Shown piece by piece: positions 10,156-22,133 of a stretch of 64,000 nt of DNA (the stretch's first letter is position 1; each line of letters opens with the position of its first letter). Position numbers and translations under genes: made by a program. This DNA is from Craterostigma plantagineum. Lineage: Eukaryota; Streptophyta; Magnoliopsida; Lamiales; Linderniaceae. Location of the stretch: contig JAPQWV010001347.1 of the NCBI GenBank assembly GCA_027422505.1, forward strand, positions 1 to 64,000, given 5' to 3'. A model generated the notes under the pieces. It searched no databases. It was not told the DNA's origin and saw only the letters and a list, made by a program, of their open reading frames with translations.

Positions 10156-11160
10156 ATGTCGAATCTTCAAAAGCTTGATATTGTTGCTCTGGATATCACG
10201 GGCAAGAACTATTTGTCATGGATTTTGGATGCCGAAATCCATCTTGATTAAAGGCCTGGGAACTACTATACAAGCTGATAATACCGCATCGAGCCAAGAC
10301 AAGGCCAAGGCCATGATATTTCTCTGTCACCACCTTCATGAAAGTTTAAAGGTGGAATATCTTACTGTGAACGATCCACTTATTTTGTGGACTAATCTAA
10401 AAGAAAGATACGACCATTAGAAGACTGTGATCCTACCAAATGTCCAATATGAATGGACAAACTTACGGTTCCAAGATTATAAATCTGTAAGTGGTTATAA
10501 TTCTGCTATGTTCAGAATTACTTCTCAATTAAGATTGTGTGGACATGAAGTTAGAGAAGCAAGTATGATGGAGAAAACCTTCACCACGTTCCATGCAGCG
10601 AATTTGTTGTTACAACAACAATATCGTTAAAAGGTTTTAAGAAATATTCAGAATTAATTTCATGTCTCCTCGTTGCTGAACAAAATAATGAGTTATTATT
10701 GAAGAACCATCAATCACGACCAACGGGCTCTGCTCATATTCCTGAAGTCAATATTAACAAATACCAAAGTAGTCGAGGCAATAGCTTTCTCGGTCGTGGC
10801 ATGTATAATAATCGAGGTCGTGGAGGTGGTCGTGGTCTTGGCCGAGGTCGTGGCCGTAGCCGTCAGCATTATGGTAATTATGATAATTTTTATCAGAAAA
10901 GGAAAAATGAAAATAAAGAGGAAACCGACGAACAATCTAAAAGGCGATTTGATGAACCATGTTCTCATTGTGGTATGAAAGGTCATTATGCTCGTACTTG
11001 TCGTGTGGAAAAATATCTTGTTGAGCTCTATCAAAAATCTCTTGAAAAAGGAAAGAAAATTGAGACAAACTTTGTTCAAGATGAAGGAGGTTCTAATCTC
11101 AACCTCGATGATATTCCCCACGTTGATCTTGGAGAATTTCTCGCCGATCATAATGAATAA
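10156..11160 (+). pseudogene. Copia-1 gag (nucleocapsid), broken
   Basis: From the ATG at 10156 the protein opens MSNLQKLDIVALDITGKNYL and continues, after a stop and frameshift near 10250, with KGLGTTIQADNTASSQDKAK, LILWTNLKERYDH and GYNSAMFRITSQL. These words are typical of the plant Copia gag (UBN2/retrotran_gag type). Stops lie near 10418 and 10628. The third piece (10699-11160) has an Arg/Gly-rich stretch and a CCHC zinc knuckle reading CSHCGMKGHYARTC. Gag would coat the RNA in the virus-like particle, but this copy is not translatable in full. Confidence 0.85.
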
Positions 11161-11340
11161 AAGATTTATTATTGGGTATCGTATTAATATTTTATGTACG
11201 TGTAATGCATTATCATGAACTTTTATGTACGCCACACGGATCTTGAAGAATTTCTCGCCGATCATAATGAATAAAAGACTTATTATTGTGTATATTTTAT
11301 GTACATGTGATTCATTATCATGAATTTTATGTATAATTAA
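11125..11340 (+). repeat. 114-bp tandem duplication between gag and protease
   Basis: The segment starting GATCTTGGAGAATTTCTCGC at 11125 is repeated from 11239 (GATCTTGAAGAATTTCTCGC) with a few differences. The duplication includes the gag stop, so it separates gag from the protease frame. Confidence 0.7.
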
Positions 11341-11346
11341 TAATTA

Positions 11347-12808
11347 ATGTGTTTTCTTGAGGGGCTGAACACACGTGGAGATTTATGTCTTGTGGACAGC
11401 GCAACGACTCATACAATACTCACGGATAAGAAATATTTCATCCGATTGATTACTCAAGAAGCAAATGTTATTACTATTTCGAGAATTACAAAATTGATTG
11501 AAGGCTTTGGAAGAGCTAATGTCTTATTATCCGGAGGAACAAAATTGCATATTGAAAATGCATTATATTCTTCGAAGTCTCATAGAAACTTATTGAGTTT
11601 TAAAGACATCCGTAAAAACGGATATCATATTGAGACTACAAAAGAAGGTGAAAATGATTACCTTCAAATCACAAATGTGATTTTAAATAGGAAATGCATT
11701 ATAGAAAAATTATCCGCATTATCCTCCGTTTTATACTATGCGTATATTAATACAACTGAGTCCAATTTTATAAACAATGATTTATTTGTAGTGTGACGTG
11801 ACCGGTTAGTCCATCCCGGTTCAACTATGATGCGAAGAATAATTGAGAACTCATGTGGACACATTTTGAAAAATAAGAAGATTATTCAATCCAACGAGTT
11901 ATCATGTGATGCTTGCTCAAAAGGAAAATTAATCGTTAGACCATCACCGGTAAACGTATTCAAGGTGATATTTGTGGACCAATTCATCCATCATGTGGTC
12001 CGTTTAGATACTTCATGGTTTTAACAGATGCATCAACGAAATGGTCGCATGTATCACTATTATCAACACGCAATGTTGCGTTTGCTAGACTGCTTGCTCA
12101 GTTAGTTCGATTACGAGCACATTTTCCTGATTATCCAATTCAGAAAATACATCTTGACAATGCTGGTGAATTCACCCTTGAAGCATTTAATGGATATTGT
12201 ATGTCTATTGGGATTGATGTTGAACACCCATAGCACATGCACATACTCAAAATGGACTTGCGGAATCATTAATAAAAGATTACAATTAATAGCAAGACCA
12301 TTACTAATGAAGTCGAAGCTTCCCTTATCATGTTGGGTATATGCTATTTTGCATGCAGCATCACTTATTCGCATTCGACCCACAATTTATCATAATGTTT
12401 CCCCATTACAAATGGTTTTCGGTCAGGAACTAGATATATCCCATCTGAGAATTTTTGGATGTGCAGTATATGTTCCAATTGCTCCACCACAACGCACTAA
12501 AATGGGACCTCAGAGAAGGTTGTGCATATATATTGGATTTGAAGTCAATACTAAAAAATTTAGAACCATTGACAGGAGATTTATTTACGGCTCGATTTGC
12601 CGGCTGTCATTTTGATAAATCAAAATTTCCAACATTAGGGGGAGATAAAGATAATAAACAGTTGATTAAAGATATTAGTTGGAATGAATTATCATTGGCT
12701 CATTTTGATCCTCGTACAAAAGAATGTGAACTTGATGTTCAAAAGATAATTCATTTTCAAAATTTAGCAAATCAATTGCCAGACAGTTTTACTGACAAGA
12801 AAAGGTGA
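11347..12808 (+). pseudogene. Copia-1 protease, GAG-pre-integrase and integrase, broken
   Basis: The aspartic protease signature is CLVDSATTHTI near 11385. A GAG-pre-integrase zinc-binding segment follows (HPG...SCDACSKGKL, 11797-11945). Integrase has the catalytic triad in DAST (about 12025), HLDNAGEF (about 12150) and NGLAES (about 12255). It continues with IFGCAVYVPI and ends with a YIGF-type segment. At least four frame changes and stops (for example near 11797, 12024 and 12231) break it. Order and motifs are those of Ty1/copia pol. Confidence 0.85.
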
Positions 12809-12999
12809 CTAAATCGCATATACCAGCTGTTAATGCTCCTGTTAGAATTGATACTTCTATTGATAATACTAATAATTGAGCCGAAACCGCAGTTGAAACA
12901 TGGTAGGCCCTCGGGATCCGAAGACAAGAATCATCGTAAGAGAAAGAAGCAAATAAAATAGATGGTCAAATCGAGGACACGTCAACTCTAAGAGAGTCC

Positions 13000-13487
13000 A
13001 TGGGCATAAATAAATCTGATCAGGTACTTGAAAGTTGTGAAAATATTGAAAATGAAGAGATCTCAATAAATTATGCCCATGATGGAATAAGATGGAACCG
13101 AGATGAAGTCAACGTTGATGATGTTTTCTCATTTAATGTAGCGCTACATGAGATTAATGAAAATGAGGATCATGAACCAAAATCTATAAATGAATGTCGA
13201 CAAAGAATTGATTGGCCAAAATGGAAAGATGCAATCGAGGCAGAATTAAAATCACTTGAGAAACGAAAAGTATTCGGACATGTGGTCCGTATACCAGAAA
13301 ATGTAAAGCCAGTTGGATATAGATGAGTTTTTACTAGAAAGAAAAATGAAAACGGTGAAATTGCGAGATACAAAGCACGACTTGTTGCTAAAGGTTTTTC
13401 ACAAAGACCTGGCATTGATTACGAGGAGACTTATTCTTCTGTGGTGGATGCAACAACTTTTCGTTATCTAATTAGTCTGGCAGTACG
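13000..13487 (+). pseudogene. Copia-1 reverse transcriptase, N-terminal part
   Basis: A linker rich in Asn/Glu leads to WPKWKDAIEAELKSLEKRKV and VKPVGYR. A TGA then stands where the family has Trp, and the RT start [20 protein letters not shown] and [20 protein letters not shown] follows. The reading stops at LAV, where Copia-2 is inserted after GTACG (13483-13487). The same protein resumes at 30458. 12809-12999 is a degenerate linker. Confidence 0.85.
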
Positions 13488-13850
13488 TGTTGGAACTATT
13501 TAATTGTATTCAATTAATATAGTTGTCTTAGTCTTGCTATGCAAATTAGTAGCCTTGGGCTAAATTGTAATTAGTCATTTTGTAGGACTACTTGTGTAAA
13601 TATACCACGAGGTGGTATATATAAGTGAACTCCTTAGAAAGTAAGGAGTGCGTTGTACAAGGGAATTCGGATCGAAAAATAGAATTGAAAATTTAGAGAG
13701 AAGATTTCCGCCTCCCTTGAATGCTCTCAACGTTGCTTCTCTCCCAAGCTTTCTTCGTAAGCAAATCTCAATCGTAAGCTCTCGAATTTCTTAGATTTGC
13801 TATTCAATTCTTAGTAATTCGATCTAGGTTGGATATCTAGGGTTTTAACA
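13488..13850 (+). repeat. Copia-2 5' LTR
   Basis: Begins TGTTGGAACTATTTAATTG and ends GGGTTTTAACA. It has a TATATATAA box (13616-13624) overlapped by the hairpin ATACCACGAGGTGGTAT, which places a small stem immediately at the promoter. The same hairpin occurs in the 3' copy. Confidence 0.92.
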
Positions 13851-13852
13851 AT

Positions 13853-13864
13853 TGGTATCAGAGC
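13853..13864 (+). promoter_or_regulatory. Copia-2 primer-binding site (initiator tRNA-Met)
   Basis: TGGTATCAGAGC, the complement of the 3' end of plant initiator tRNA-Met, sits two bases after the LTR end. Confidence 0.9.
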
Positions 13865-15613
13865 CGAGCGTGTTAGGATTTGAATCGAATTTTGAAAAGC
13901 TGAAATTTTTTTTGCGAGTTACTGTTCATCGCGAAAAATTACTGTTCATCGCGGTTCCCTATCCACGTGCGACTGTTCATAGCTGAAATTCGATCTGTTC
14001 TTCCATAATTCGGCTTGTTTTGCTGTTACTAAGGTTCGATTATATGTTTCTAATTGATCTGAGCTTGTTTTCGTTGGATCGAACCACAAATTTTATCGAA
14101 TTTCGAAGATTTGATTGAAAATTGTTCTTCGAGTTCTTAATCTGATTTTTCGAAAATTGAACTGGTTTTGATTTGATTGTGCTAAATTGAGTGATTACTC
14201 TTGTCAATTTCATGATTTCGATCGATTACCCGGACTTTGGCAGACTAATTTGCTGTTTTCGGTCGGATTTGTGAAAAATTGTGTTCTTCTTGTTCTTATA
14301 AAATTCATCAATTTCTGAAAACATCATGTTTTGCTGTTTTCTGGTTTGATTCTATGTTAGAACTGTTATTCTATGATTTTCGATCGATAATCCATGCTTA
14401 ATCTGCATTATTAATTGTTTCGATTTGAAATCTGATTTTACAGTGGTGTTTCGTAAGGTTCAGTAAAGTTTTCTTAATACTACTGTTCGCAAAAGACATA
14501 GATTGAAAATAGATCGACAAAGAATTGCGATCGAAAATAGTATACGAGCGAATAAAATACTAATAGAAAAAGACATTACACATGATCTAAAAACAGGTTT
14601 GACCGGAAACTGCTCCTTTGCCTTTTACGATCGAAAATAATTGATGATTGAACTTATGATCGAAAAACTTTTATTTATCGTATGTGATTGAGAAACAAAT
14701 AAAAGTTTGAAAAGTCATTACTGATCATAATAAGGTCTCTATCGAAAACTATTATCTATTCTAGATATTGAAAAGTCAAAATACAAACTACAACACATCA
14801 TCGAAAATCATTTTCTATTTTCTAAACCTTTGAAAAAAATCAAATCAGGTACTCTTTCGCTGATGATTGTAATGGAAAGTTTCGGGTCCATTTGCAAACT
14901 AGTTAATACTTTGCAACATCATCATCTTAGTCATCATTGCTAATCATTAGTCATCACTTTGTTGCATTGATATGAAACTCACAGCAAAACATCGCAAAAC
15001 TATTTCGATACTTGCTTTTGGTAATTTTTCTCGATACTGTGACGGCAAAATTTTCAATTAAAAAAAAATTAGTTATCTATTTTTTTTTTCTCCCCAGCAG
15101 TACTTTGAAAAGTCAACCAAAATTTTTATTGATAATACGATCGAAAAAGTTTTGCTATTGTACCATTCAAGAACATTAGTGAGCGAAAAAAATTAGTGAG
15201 CAAGAAACTAACGTACGGAAACAGTATTAATCGAAAATTTTTCTCTTTCATACAAGATTCCATATTTTACTTCCAATCGAAAAACATAATAAAAAAAGAA
15301 CAGAAAACGTTTACTCGAAAATTATTTTCGATCGAAAACAGTACCTTACACATTAATTTTTTACTCGAAAATAATTTTTTTTGATCGAAAACAGTAATAT
15401 TCAAATTGGCACATTATAGAAAAAGCTTTTGGTATATACTATTAAATTCTTAAATCAAAGTCTATAATACCAAATCTTTTCGAATCTGAAATTTTTTAAA
15501 AGCCAAATATTTTAATCAGTATTAAGTAAAAAAAAATCCAAATCACAAAACACGTGAACGATCAAAATATGCAACAAAAATTTTAAATAATTGAAAATTA
15601 AAGAAAAACCAAA
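13865..15613 (+). other. Long non-coding leader of Copia-2 with iterated ATCGAAAA words
   Basis: A leader of about 1.75 kb between PBS and gag with no meaningful ORF. From about 14500 to 15420 the word TCGAAAA/ATCGAAAA recurs many times at irregular spacing, often in GATCGAAAA. The upstream third repeats CTGTTCATCGC phrases. Long leaders are known in some plant Copia elements. The iterated word is unexplained. Confidence 0.6.
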
Positions 15614-17250
15614 ATGGACACCAACTTGATTACTCGATCCGACGACTCTAGCTCCGACACTGATGAAGCGCTGAAGAAGCTTGGCGTCAACTACGATTAA
15701 TCAAGAAGGAGTTAAACAAGCAGACCACAAAGACCAAGTCACGCTCAAATAAGCAAGAGACTACAAATTCCGGACAAAACATGTACTTGGCTTTGGCACG
15801 CGAAGATGAAACTAACACATCCTCTAAGGAGGCAGTGATTTCTAACTCTACATTGGTTAACATGTTAGAATCCTTAGAAATTAGGTATGCTAACATGAAA
15901 AATGAGCAGAAAAGTACAAAAGAGTTAGAAGAAAAATCATCTAAGCCTGATGAGAAAATAGCTAGTCTCGAATTAGAACTTAGAAGCTCTAATGCGAAAA
16001 TAGATGAACTAACTAAGAGCTTGACAATTAGTGAGACTAAGATGCCACAGTTAGAGATGCATAGCTCAAAAATTAAGGAACTTGAGGACAGACTAGACAA
16101 CAACCATAAGTGTCTACTTAGGAATTTAGACAAGAAAAGTCTCCTTAAGTGTAGACTAGAAGTTGAGAATAAATAGGTCACTAGTCTAGAAGCCAAAATA
16201 GATAAATCTAATTCTAAGATTAGTGAATTGAGAAAGAGTCTAGACGCCTGTCAAGCCGAGAAGAGCACTGCTCAAAATAACTATGCTTTCTTAATTGAAG
16301 AACGTATGAAGCTCTACTCTAAGATAAAACAATTAGAAGATTTCTCTTCTAAGATCGAGGAAGCAAAATCTCGTCATTCTGAAAATTCTTCTTCCGTTGA
16401 TATACCTTCTGTTCTTAAGAACATCGAGGATTTAAATTCTATTTTAGAAATGGAAAGAAAGAATTTTGAAGCAGAAAAGAGTGCGCTTTTATTAGAAATA
16501 TCTAATCTCAAAGCTTCCTCACAAGAAAAGGTAATCTTAGAGCAGGTTAAGAAAGAAAAAGAGCCTTTGAGCGCCAATAGATCAAATACTCCAATCTTTA
16601 AAGCCGTTACTTCTACATGTTCGTTAAAGCCTATCAATTTTAGAAGTACAAACTTTGAAAGTGGCTCTTCCTCCACCAAGGGAATTTTTCGCGAAAATAA
16701 TTTAAGTTCTAGTGCACAAACTTCATCGTGTGTTTCAAATGATTCTACTAACGTTTTACTTAAAAATCCTAGACTTGAAAATAATTTTCGAAATTTTTAT
16801 TCTCATGTGAAAATGTGCATTCTCCACGTAGGAATTACGACACTTCTAGTTTACATGCTTATCACTCTATTTGCTCGTATTCTTGCATGAAGTATCCAGT
16901 CAATATTTGTTCCGAAAAGCATTTATTACGACTAGGTATTGAGAAGACCTTTACAAGTACACATTCTAGGAGCACATATTCACATGCTAGAATTACTTAT
17001 CCGTGTAAAATCAAGCAAAAATGGATTCCTAAGTCGGATTTCAAGTCACAAAGTCCTAGTAAAAAATGGACTCCTAAGACTACTCTTCAACCAACTTAGG
17101 CCACAATATAATTTTACACGATTTACGACTAACTCGCTTTCTGCTAATAAGGGAGGACCCTTACGACAATGGGTACCAAAGTCCCGATAGTTTTGCAGAT
17201 TTCCCTCATGTATGGAATTCGACGTAGTGGCTCCACGTACATGATAAAGG
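15614..17250 (+). pseudogene. Copia-2 gag-like coiled-coil protein with protease remnant, broken
   Basis: The ATG at 15614 gives MDTNLITRSDDSSSDTDEAL, then a frameshift near 15698 leads into 15781-16176 and, after a TAG, 16228-16890. These segments are strongly heptad-patterned and rich in Leu/Lys/Glu, for example KIASLELELRSSNAKIDEL, so they predict a long coiled coil. A degraded tail in other frames carries Copia-type linker phrases QKWIPKS, KKWTPK and RQWVPKS, and then SGSTYMIKG, which resembles the DSGCS-type aspartic protease site. Integrase and RT do not follow. The protein resembles the C-terminal half of SIRE-like Copia gag, but the family is not certain. Confidence 0.6.
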
Positions 17251-18063
17251 GATGAGGCGTGAGCTACTACAACTAAGTTTCAACGAGGTATATTTCAAAC
17301 TTACATATGCATATGAGTTTCGTCAAAAAAAATATATACCTATTTTCTTTGAAAACTTTTTAAATGATACATTTTCGATATGCATTTTCATCGCTTTAAA
17401 TGGTTTTAAAATTTTCAAATGCATATTACGAACGGAAACGATAAATATCATTTTTCGATTAATAATTTCAAATGAGCTTTAGTTGACGGGGAGCTACTCA
17501 TTATTTTAATATTCGTCAAGCTAACTACGCAAATTTCTAAGGGGAGAAAATTTATTTTCGAAGCATATTTTGGGGAGTTACTATACTAATAAAATAAAAA
17601 AAGAGGAAAAAAAGAGGGATAAAAAAATAATAAAAAAAAGGGATATAAAAAAAGGAGATAAAAAAAAGCGAGAGAGGACATAAAAAAAAAGAGGAGAAAA
17701 ATTCTTGCCTCAGATTATTTATATGCGTTCATATTGTTGTTTTCTCTAGATTGTGTAGTTTTCAATTTTGTGAGACCAATCTTTGATTTTTACTATTTGT
17801 TGATAATGATTCAAAAAAAAAACAAAAAACAAAAAAAAAGAAAAAGTTTTGAAGATTGATCCGAAAGGCTTGCAATTCAATTTCTAGAGAGAGAAACAAC
17901 AATAACTTTCTCACTGTAATCGAACTCTCTCTCTCATTCTTCAAATGAGTTTTTCGATCGAATCTTATTGATTATCATTATCATCGAATTACTTTGAATT
18001 CTTGCCTAGGATCTTAGAGTTGTTAAAAATTTTAGAGAGAAAAAAAAAACTTTCTTTTTCGAT

Positions 18064-18400
18064 ATGCTTCTCGGATTTATTCTCCCACATCCAAAGATGG
18101 ACGTACCACGAAGAATCTCGAGCTTTCAAACGGACAAAATTTCCAAAGACGACGGTGACGATCTAAGTGAAGATCAAATGCTCGTATTTTCATCGACCGG
18201 CTCCGGCTTGCTAATTCAACTAGAGCAACACTTCTCACGTACTCCGGAAGTACGGATTTCATGTTCCTATGGTTCAGTCTAATCCGACTTGATCCTAACC
18301 CCGGAACGCGTTCGAGCATTTGAGAAAATTCAACTTTCCACCGCTTTCTCATCATCCGAACACACCAAGCAAGACTAATTTGATGATGCCTAGAAAGTCT
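18064..18400 (+). pseudogene. Unrecognised coding-like remnant in Copia-2
   Basis: A 72-codon ORF contains KMDVPRRISSFQTDKISKDD and continues past a TAA in the same frame with SDLILTPERVRAFEKIQLS. Base composition is higher in GC than its surroundings and the post-stop frame stays protein-like, so it may be the remnant of a longer extra ORF. No domain was recognised. The minus strand is also open here. Confidence 0.3.
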
Positions 18401-19347
18401 TTGAAGATACATCACTCCCTTATCTCACATAATTTTTGGACCAACCCCCGTAGGTACAGGTGCTAATTTTAATTAGCTCCCGGGTAGAAGTCGTCGCATT
18501 AGGTCCAACGGCGCATGCACAACTGAGCCCTACCCACTCGTCTATCTCTTAAATGATAGGTGTTTCATAAATCACGGGGAACCATGTATGCTATCACCGC
18601 TTCACTAGGAAACGGGAGATATTGAACTTAGTGGTATTCCTCCCCGTACCACAATTTTATTGATCACTCGCGTCTAGTGTGTCCTCACTCCCCAAAATTT
18701 TCAAAATTTTAGGACATACACTTTTTAATACACCTAATCTTTGTGATCACGTTAGAACTTCCGTAGACATCACTTTTAAAAGACATGCCTCAAGGAGAAG
18801 GAAGTCCGACAGTTGCAACATCAAAGCAACAACGGTTTCGGCCATATTCTACGAGCTTTGCTCCTAGTTGATGTCAACGAGACGCCTATGTAGCCCCGGT
18901 ACTCATTTCGACGGATTGCCTTTGTGGCTCCGTCCGGTTATTACCCACACCGACCTTTTTGTATGTCTTTTCTACCTCCAAATTAACATGCCGAAATCGT
19001 TAACACGATTCGCCATGAGGGGGAGAAGGGGTTATGCATACACAATCGGTCGGTCCACCCACCAAATTCCGCCACGCGTACCACTCTGAAACCGAGCCCT
19101 CTCACAACGCCACATTCAAAGGAAGCTCGGTACAACTTAAAAAAATCAAAGAAAGATACGGTACCTTCTTCTGGAACTAGAGACGCTTCTTCGTGGCCGA
19201 ACCAGACAACTTCCATTCGGAGAAGACGAATCTGGCGAAACGGAGAAGATGGCTAAAACTCCGAGCCCCCTCCTCGACTTTCTCATGCCCCCTGCTTCCG
19301 GAAGAAGAAGCAAGGACCGAGGACCGAACGACACGTGACTCAAGCAT

Positions 19348-19447
19348 CATCAAGGACTGAAGTTGCCAACCGTGTCCACTGCATCAAGGACCAAAGTTCC
19401 CAACTGTGTCCTGCATCAATGATCGAAGTTGCCAACCGTGTTCACCT
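19348..19447 (+). repeat. Three tandem units of about 33 bp
   Basis: CATCAAGGACTGAAGTTGCC is followed by CATCAAGGACCAAAGTTCCC and CATCAATGATCGAAGTTGCC, each ending CAAC(C/T)GTGT plus a short tail. Confidence 0.65.
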
Positions 19448-19745
19448 CTTCAAACCTCACGTCGAACGCCCCGATCTCAACACAAGGTTGACCCAAATAG
19501 GGGGAGTTTCGAGTTTCGTGCGCTTTCAACGGGAGAGATGGAACGCGGACTTTCCAAAATCCGGCAAGAACTTCGTATATCTTACGGCTTTTAGGAGAAG
19601 AACTTCAAAAGAAGACTCGAAGAAAAAGCCGATGCCTAGAAGACAGATTAGCTTGAAGATATTCTAAATGAAGATACTTCAAGGACTCGAGGACTCTTTC
19701 ATTTGCAAGACGAAGACAACCCGTGCTATATTGGAAATTGAATAC

Positions 19746-19757
19746 AAAGGGGGAGAT
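19746..19757 (+). promoter_or_regulatory. Copia-2 polypurine tract
   Basis: AAAGGGGGAGAT immediately precedes the 3' LTR start TGTTGG at 19758. It is the plus-strand priming site in reverse transcription. Confidence 0.85.
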
Positions 19758-19798
19758 TGTTGGAACTATTTAATTGTATTCAATTATATAGTTGTCTT
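19758..19798 (+). repeat. Copia-2 3' LTR, first 41 bp (split by the Tekay insertion)
   Basis: Matches the first 42 bp of the 5' LTR with one base missing, then is cut after GTCTT (19794-19798) by the Tekay element. The remainder resumes at 30132. Confidence 0.92.
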
Positions 19799-20957
19799 TG
19801 TAATACCCGAGTCCCGTAAGTAAGCTGGCCAATAAATTAGCGTACATATTATGTGTTTATATGACGCCATGATACGTGTTTTATCATCTTATATGTGTTA
19901 CGTGATGACTAACTTATGTGGAAATAGTAGGATTTAGGAAATATTTGGGTAACATTTAAGTATAGGCGAGACTTTGGAAAGTCTCGTGAAAAATAAGTAT
20001 GTAGTATAGAGAAATTTCGACTGATTTCATTTCAGGAAGTTAAGCTTCCAGGTAAGTATTAACCTTTCGCCGATCAAATAAAATGATAAGTTAGAATCGG
20101 TGATCATAGCATGATTTTGGTTAATTAGATTGAGACCAAAATCGGGCGATTTTAGTGTAGGAATTCGCACAATTTATGAATTTATTTTCAGACAATTACA
20201 GTAGAAACAATCGGGTGACATTTGACTTTTGAGTCAAGGAGTAGGAATCATATCAAACCACGAATGTTTACTTAACATAGAAGGTAAAAGTTAAGTTGAG
20301 ACACCTAGTTGTCAATTCTATCACAGATTCCCAAGTTTAATACTTATCATATAGATCGAAAGTCCTTAGGAAGAGAAATTTTATTTTGAATACGAAAGAC
20401 AAACCAAGGAGAAGAAGAAACCAAACTCGGAAAAATTCAGCCAACATAGGCAATCCTTAGCAAGTCAATTTTCGGACTCAAGGAAGGTAATAATCTTACT
20501 TATCACATGAAAATTCAGTTAACAAACTATGTTTATTATGTTTCTTCGAGTTAATGAGATTTAATTGAGATTTGTGAGTAGAATAAGTAGCTGAAAAACC
20601 CTAACTTTTGAATTTAAACTCATGCTAACCTAACTGTTTAAATTTGAATAGATTGACGTTTGAGAAGTAATAAGGTTAAACGTATTTTGAATAGGGAGAA
20701 CGTCATGTAACTAATGAAGCTCTAAGGATCTGAACTTTGGAGTAATTACTTAACTGATTTACGGATATATTGAATATAAATTGGACTTAGGGTAATCCTT
20801 GGGGGGAAGTAATTTTAGGTACTTAAGTGGTTTCGATTCTTTTCAGTACTATGGTGAACCTTCGAGCATTCAATTTAGTATACTTGTTTTAATTCATATG
20901 TTCTTGAGTGTAAACTTTCGTGCTTAGGATGTAGAAAAAGGATAAGAATAGAAAATG

Positions 20958-21396
20958 TCGAGATCATGTTATGCTTAATAAAACTCGAGACTTATTAGCT
21001 ATATCGTAATATGGTTAGAAGAATAAGAAAATGTCGAGACCCATTGTATCGAGATTTATTACACAACTAGGCTCAAGGATGATGTCGACATCTATATAAA
21101 AAATAAATATCGACATTTAGTTTAAAGAGCTCGACATTTATGCTTAATATGTATTGAAGTCCATGTTGAAATGAAAATGTCGAGAGCTATCTATACCACA
21201 TCTCGACATTTCATATCTTATAATTATTGTAACTCGACATATATATCTCGAAAGGTTACTGTGATAATGAATTCAAATAGTTCGAGATTTGTAACATATC
21301 GAGTTTTATACTAAAGCAAATGTCGAGATGTACAAATAATAAATATCGAGATCTTTGTGTGATTTAAATGTCGAAGCTTGGTATAAGGAATGTCGA
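20958..21396. repeat. Cluster of 17 TCGA-core motifs in the Tekay LTR
   Basis: Seventeen TCGA cores occur in about 440 bp, mostly as TGTCGAGA, TATCGAGAT, TCGACAT or their inverses, in AT-rich DNA where one or two would be expected. The same block is present in the 3' LTR and in the duplicate at 61.27-61.71 kb. It may be an array of protein-binding sites in U3, but function is inferred from arrangement only. Confidence 0.7.
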
Positions 21397-21965
21397 AACC
21401 TATTTCTGAAATTATATTTTTAGTTTAGGTTAAGTTCTAAATTTTAGGGTTTCGAATTTATAAAAGTCGAAACTAGGGTTTTCAAATTAAGCCAATTTCG
21501 TGAAATTATAATTAGACTAACAAACCCTAATTTTATATGTTCCCATATTTAGGGTTTGAAGATTAGCGACTTACTGATAAGCTAATATCTAAGGATACCA
21601 GGTAAGTGGGAATTTCAACTACAACACATAATTTATTTGTATGTGCTTACGTGACTATGTGCTTGGGTGTTTATTACGTGAATTATTTGACATGCTTCTG
21701 CATGGTAAGTGCTTACGATATTAATTCACGTTGCATATCCATGTGCATGCACGAGACACTTGGGGTTTATGTGAGATGAGCATGCACGGTATTTATCGCC
21801 TGAGAGCGAATAATATTTGCCGATATAGGCATTTGATGTCGACTCGCAGTTGAGTCAGGGCTACTTCTATGGCACCAGGACGGCGTGGTGCGTCGTCGAT
21901 TATATTATGTATTTTATTGGGCTTCTGCCCTGTTTATTTTATTTGGGCTGATGCCCTGATAGCGG

Positions 21966-22133
21966 AGGGATGCGACCTGGAGGGTGCGACCTGGAAAGGA
22001 GCGACCTAGGGGGAAACCCTAGCGTAGGCTAACCAGCGTAGGCTACCAGCGTGGGCTACCGCACGGCAGAGGGGACGACCTGGGAGGGTGCGACCTAGGG
22101 AAACCTAGCGTAGGCTACCCAGCGTAGGTCGCT
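21966..22133. repeat. Iterated GCGACCT and AGCGTAGGCTA motifs in the Tekay LTR
   Basis: Five GCGACCT or ACGACCT words and five AGCGTAGGCTA-like words alternate with CCTAGGG/CCCTAG, which can pair with each other. The tract stands out as GC-rich within an AT-rich LTR and lies about 400 bp before the putative TATA box. Confidence 0.65.

Larger units (their letters stand above)
17251..19745 (+). other. Copia-2 3' internal region replacing pol
   Basis: This occupies the place of integrase, RT and RNase H but shows none of their motifs in any frame. It includes a purine-rich AAAAAAGAGG/GGGAGATAAA tract at about 17580-17700, a short open segment at 18064-18400, and a three-unit tandem repeat at 19348-19447. 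The rest is unclassified. Confidence 0.55.

Noticed and set aside
17251..19745. Envelope-like third gene of a SIRE-type Copia element
   Set aside because: No signal peptide, membrane segment or continuous ORF was seen; only short open pieces.
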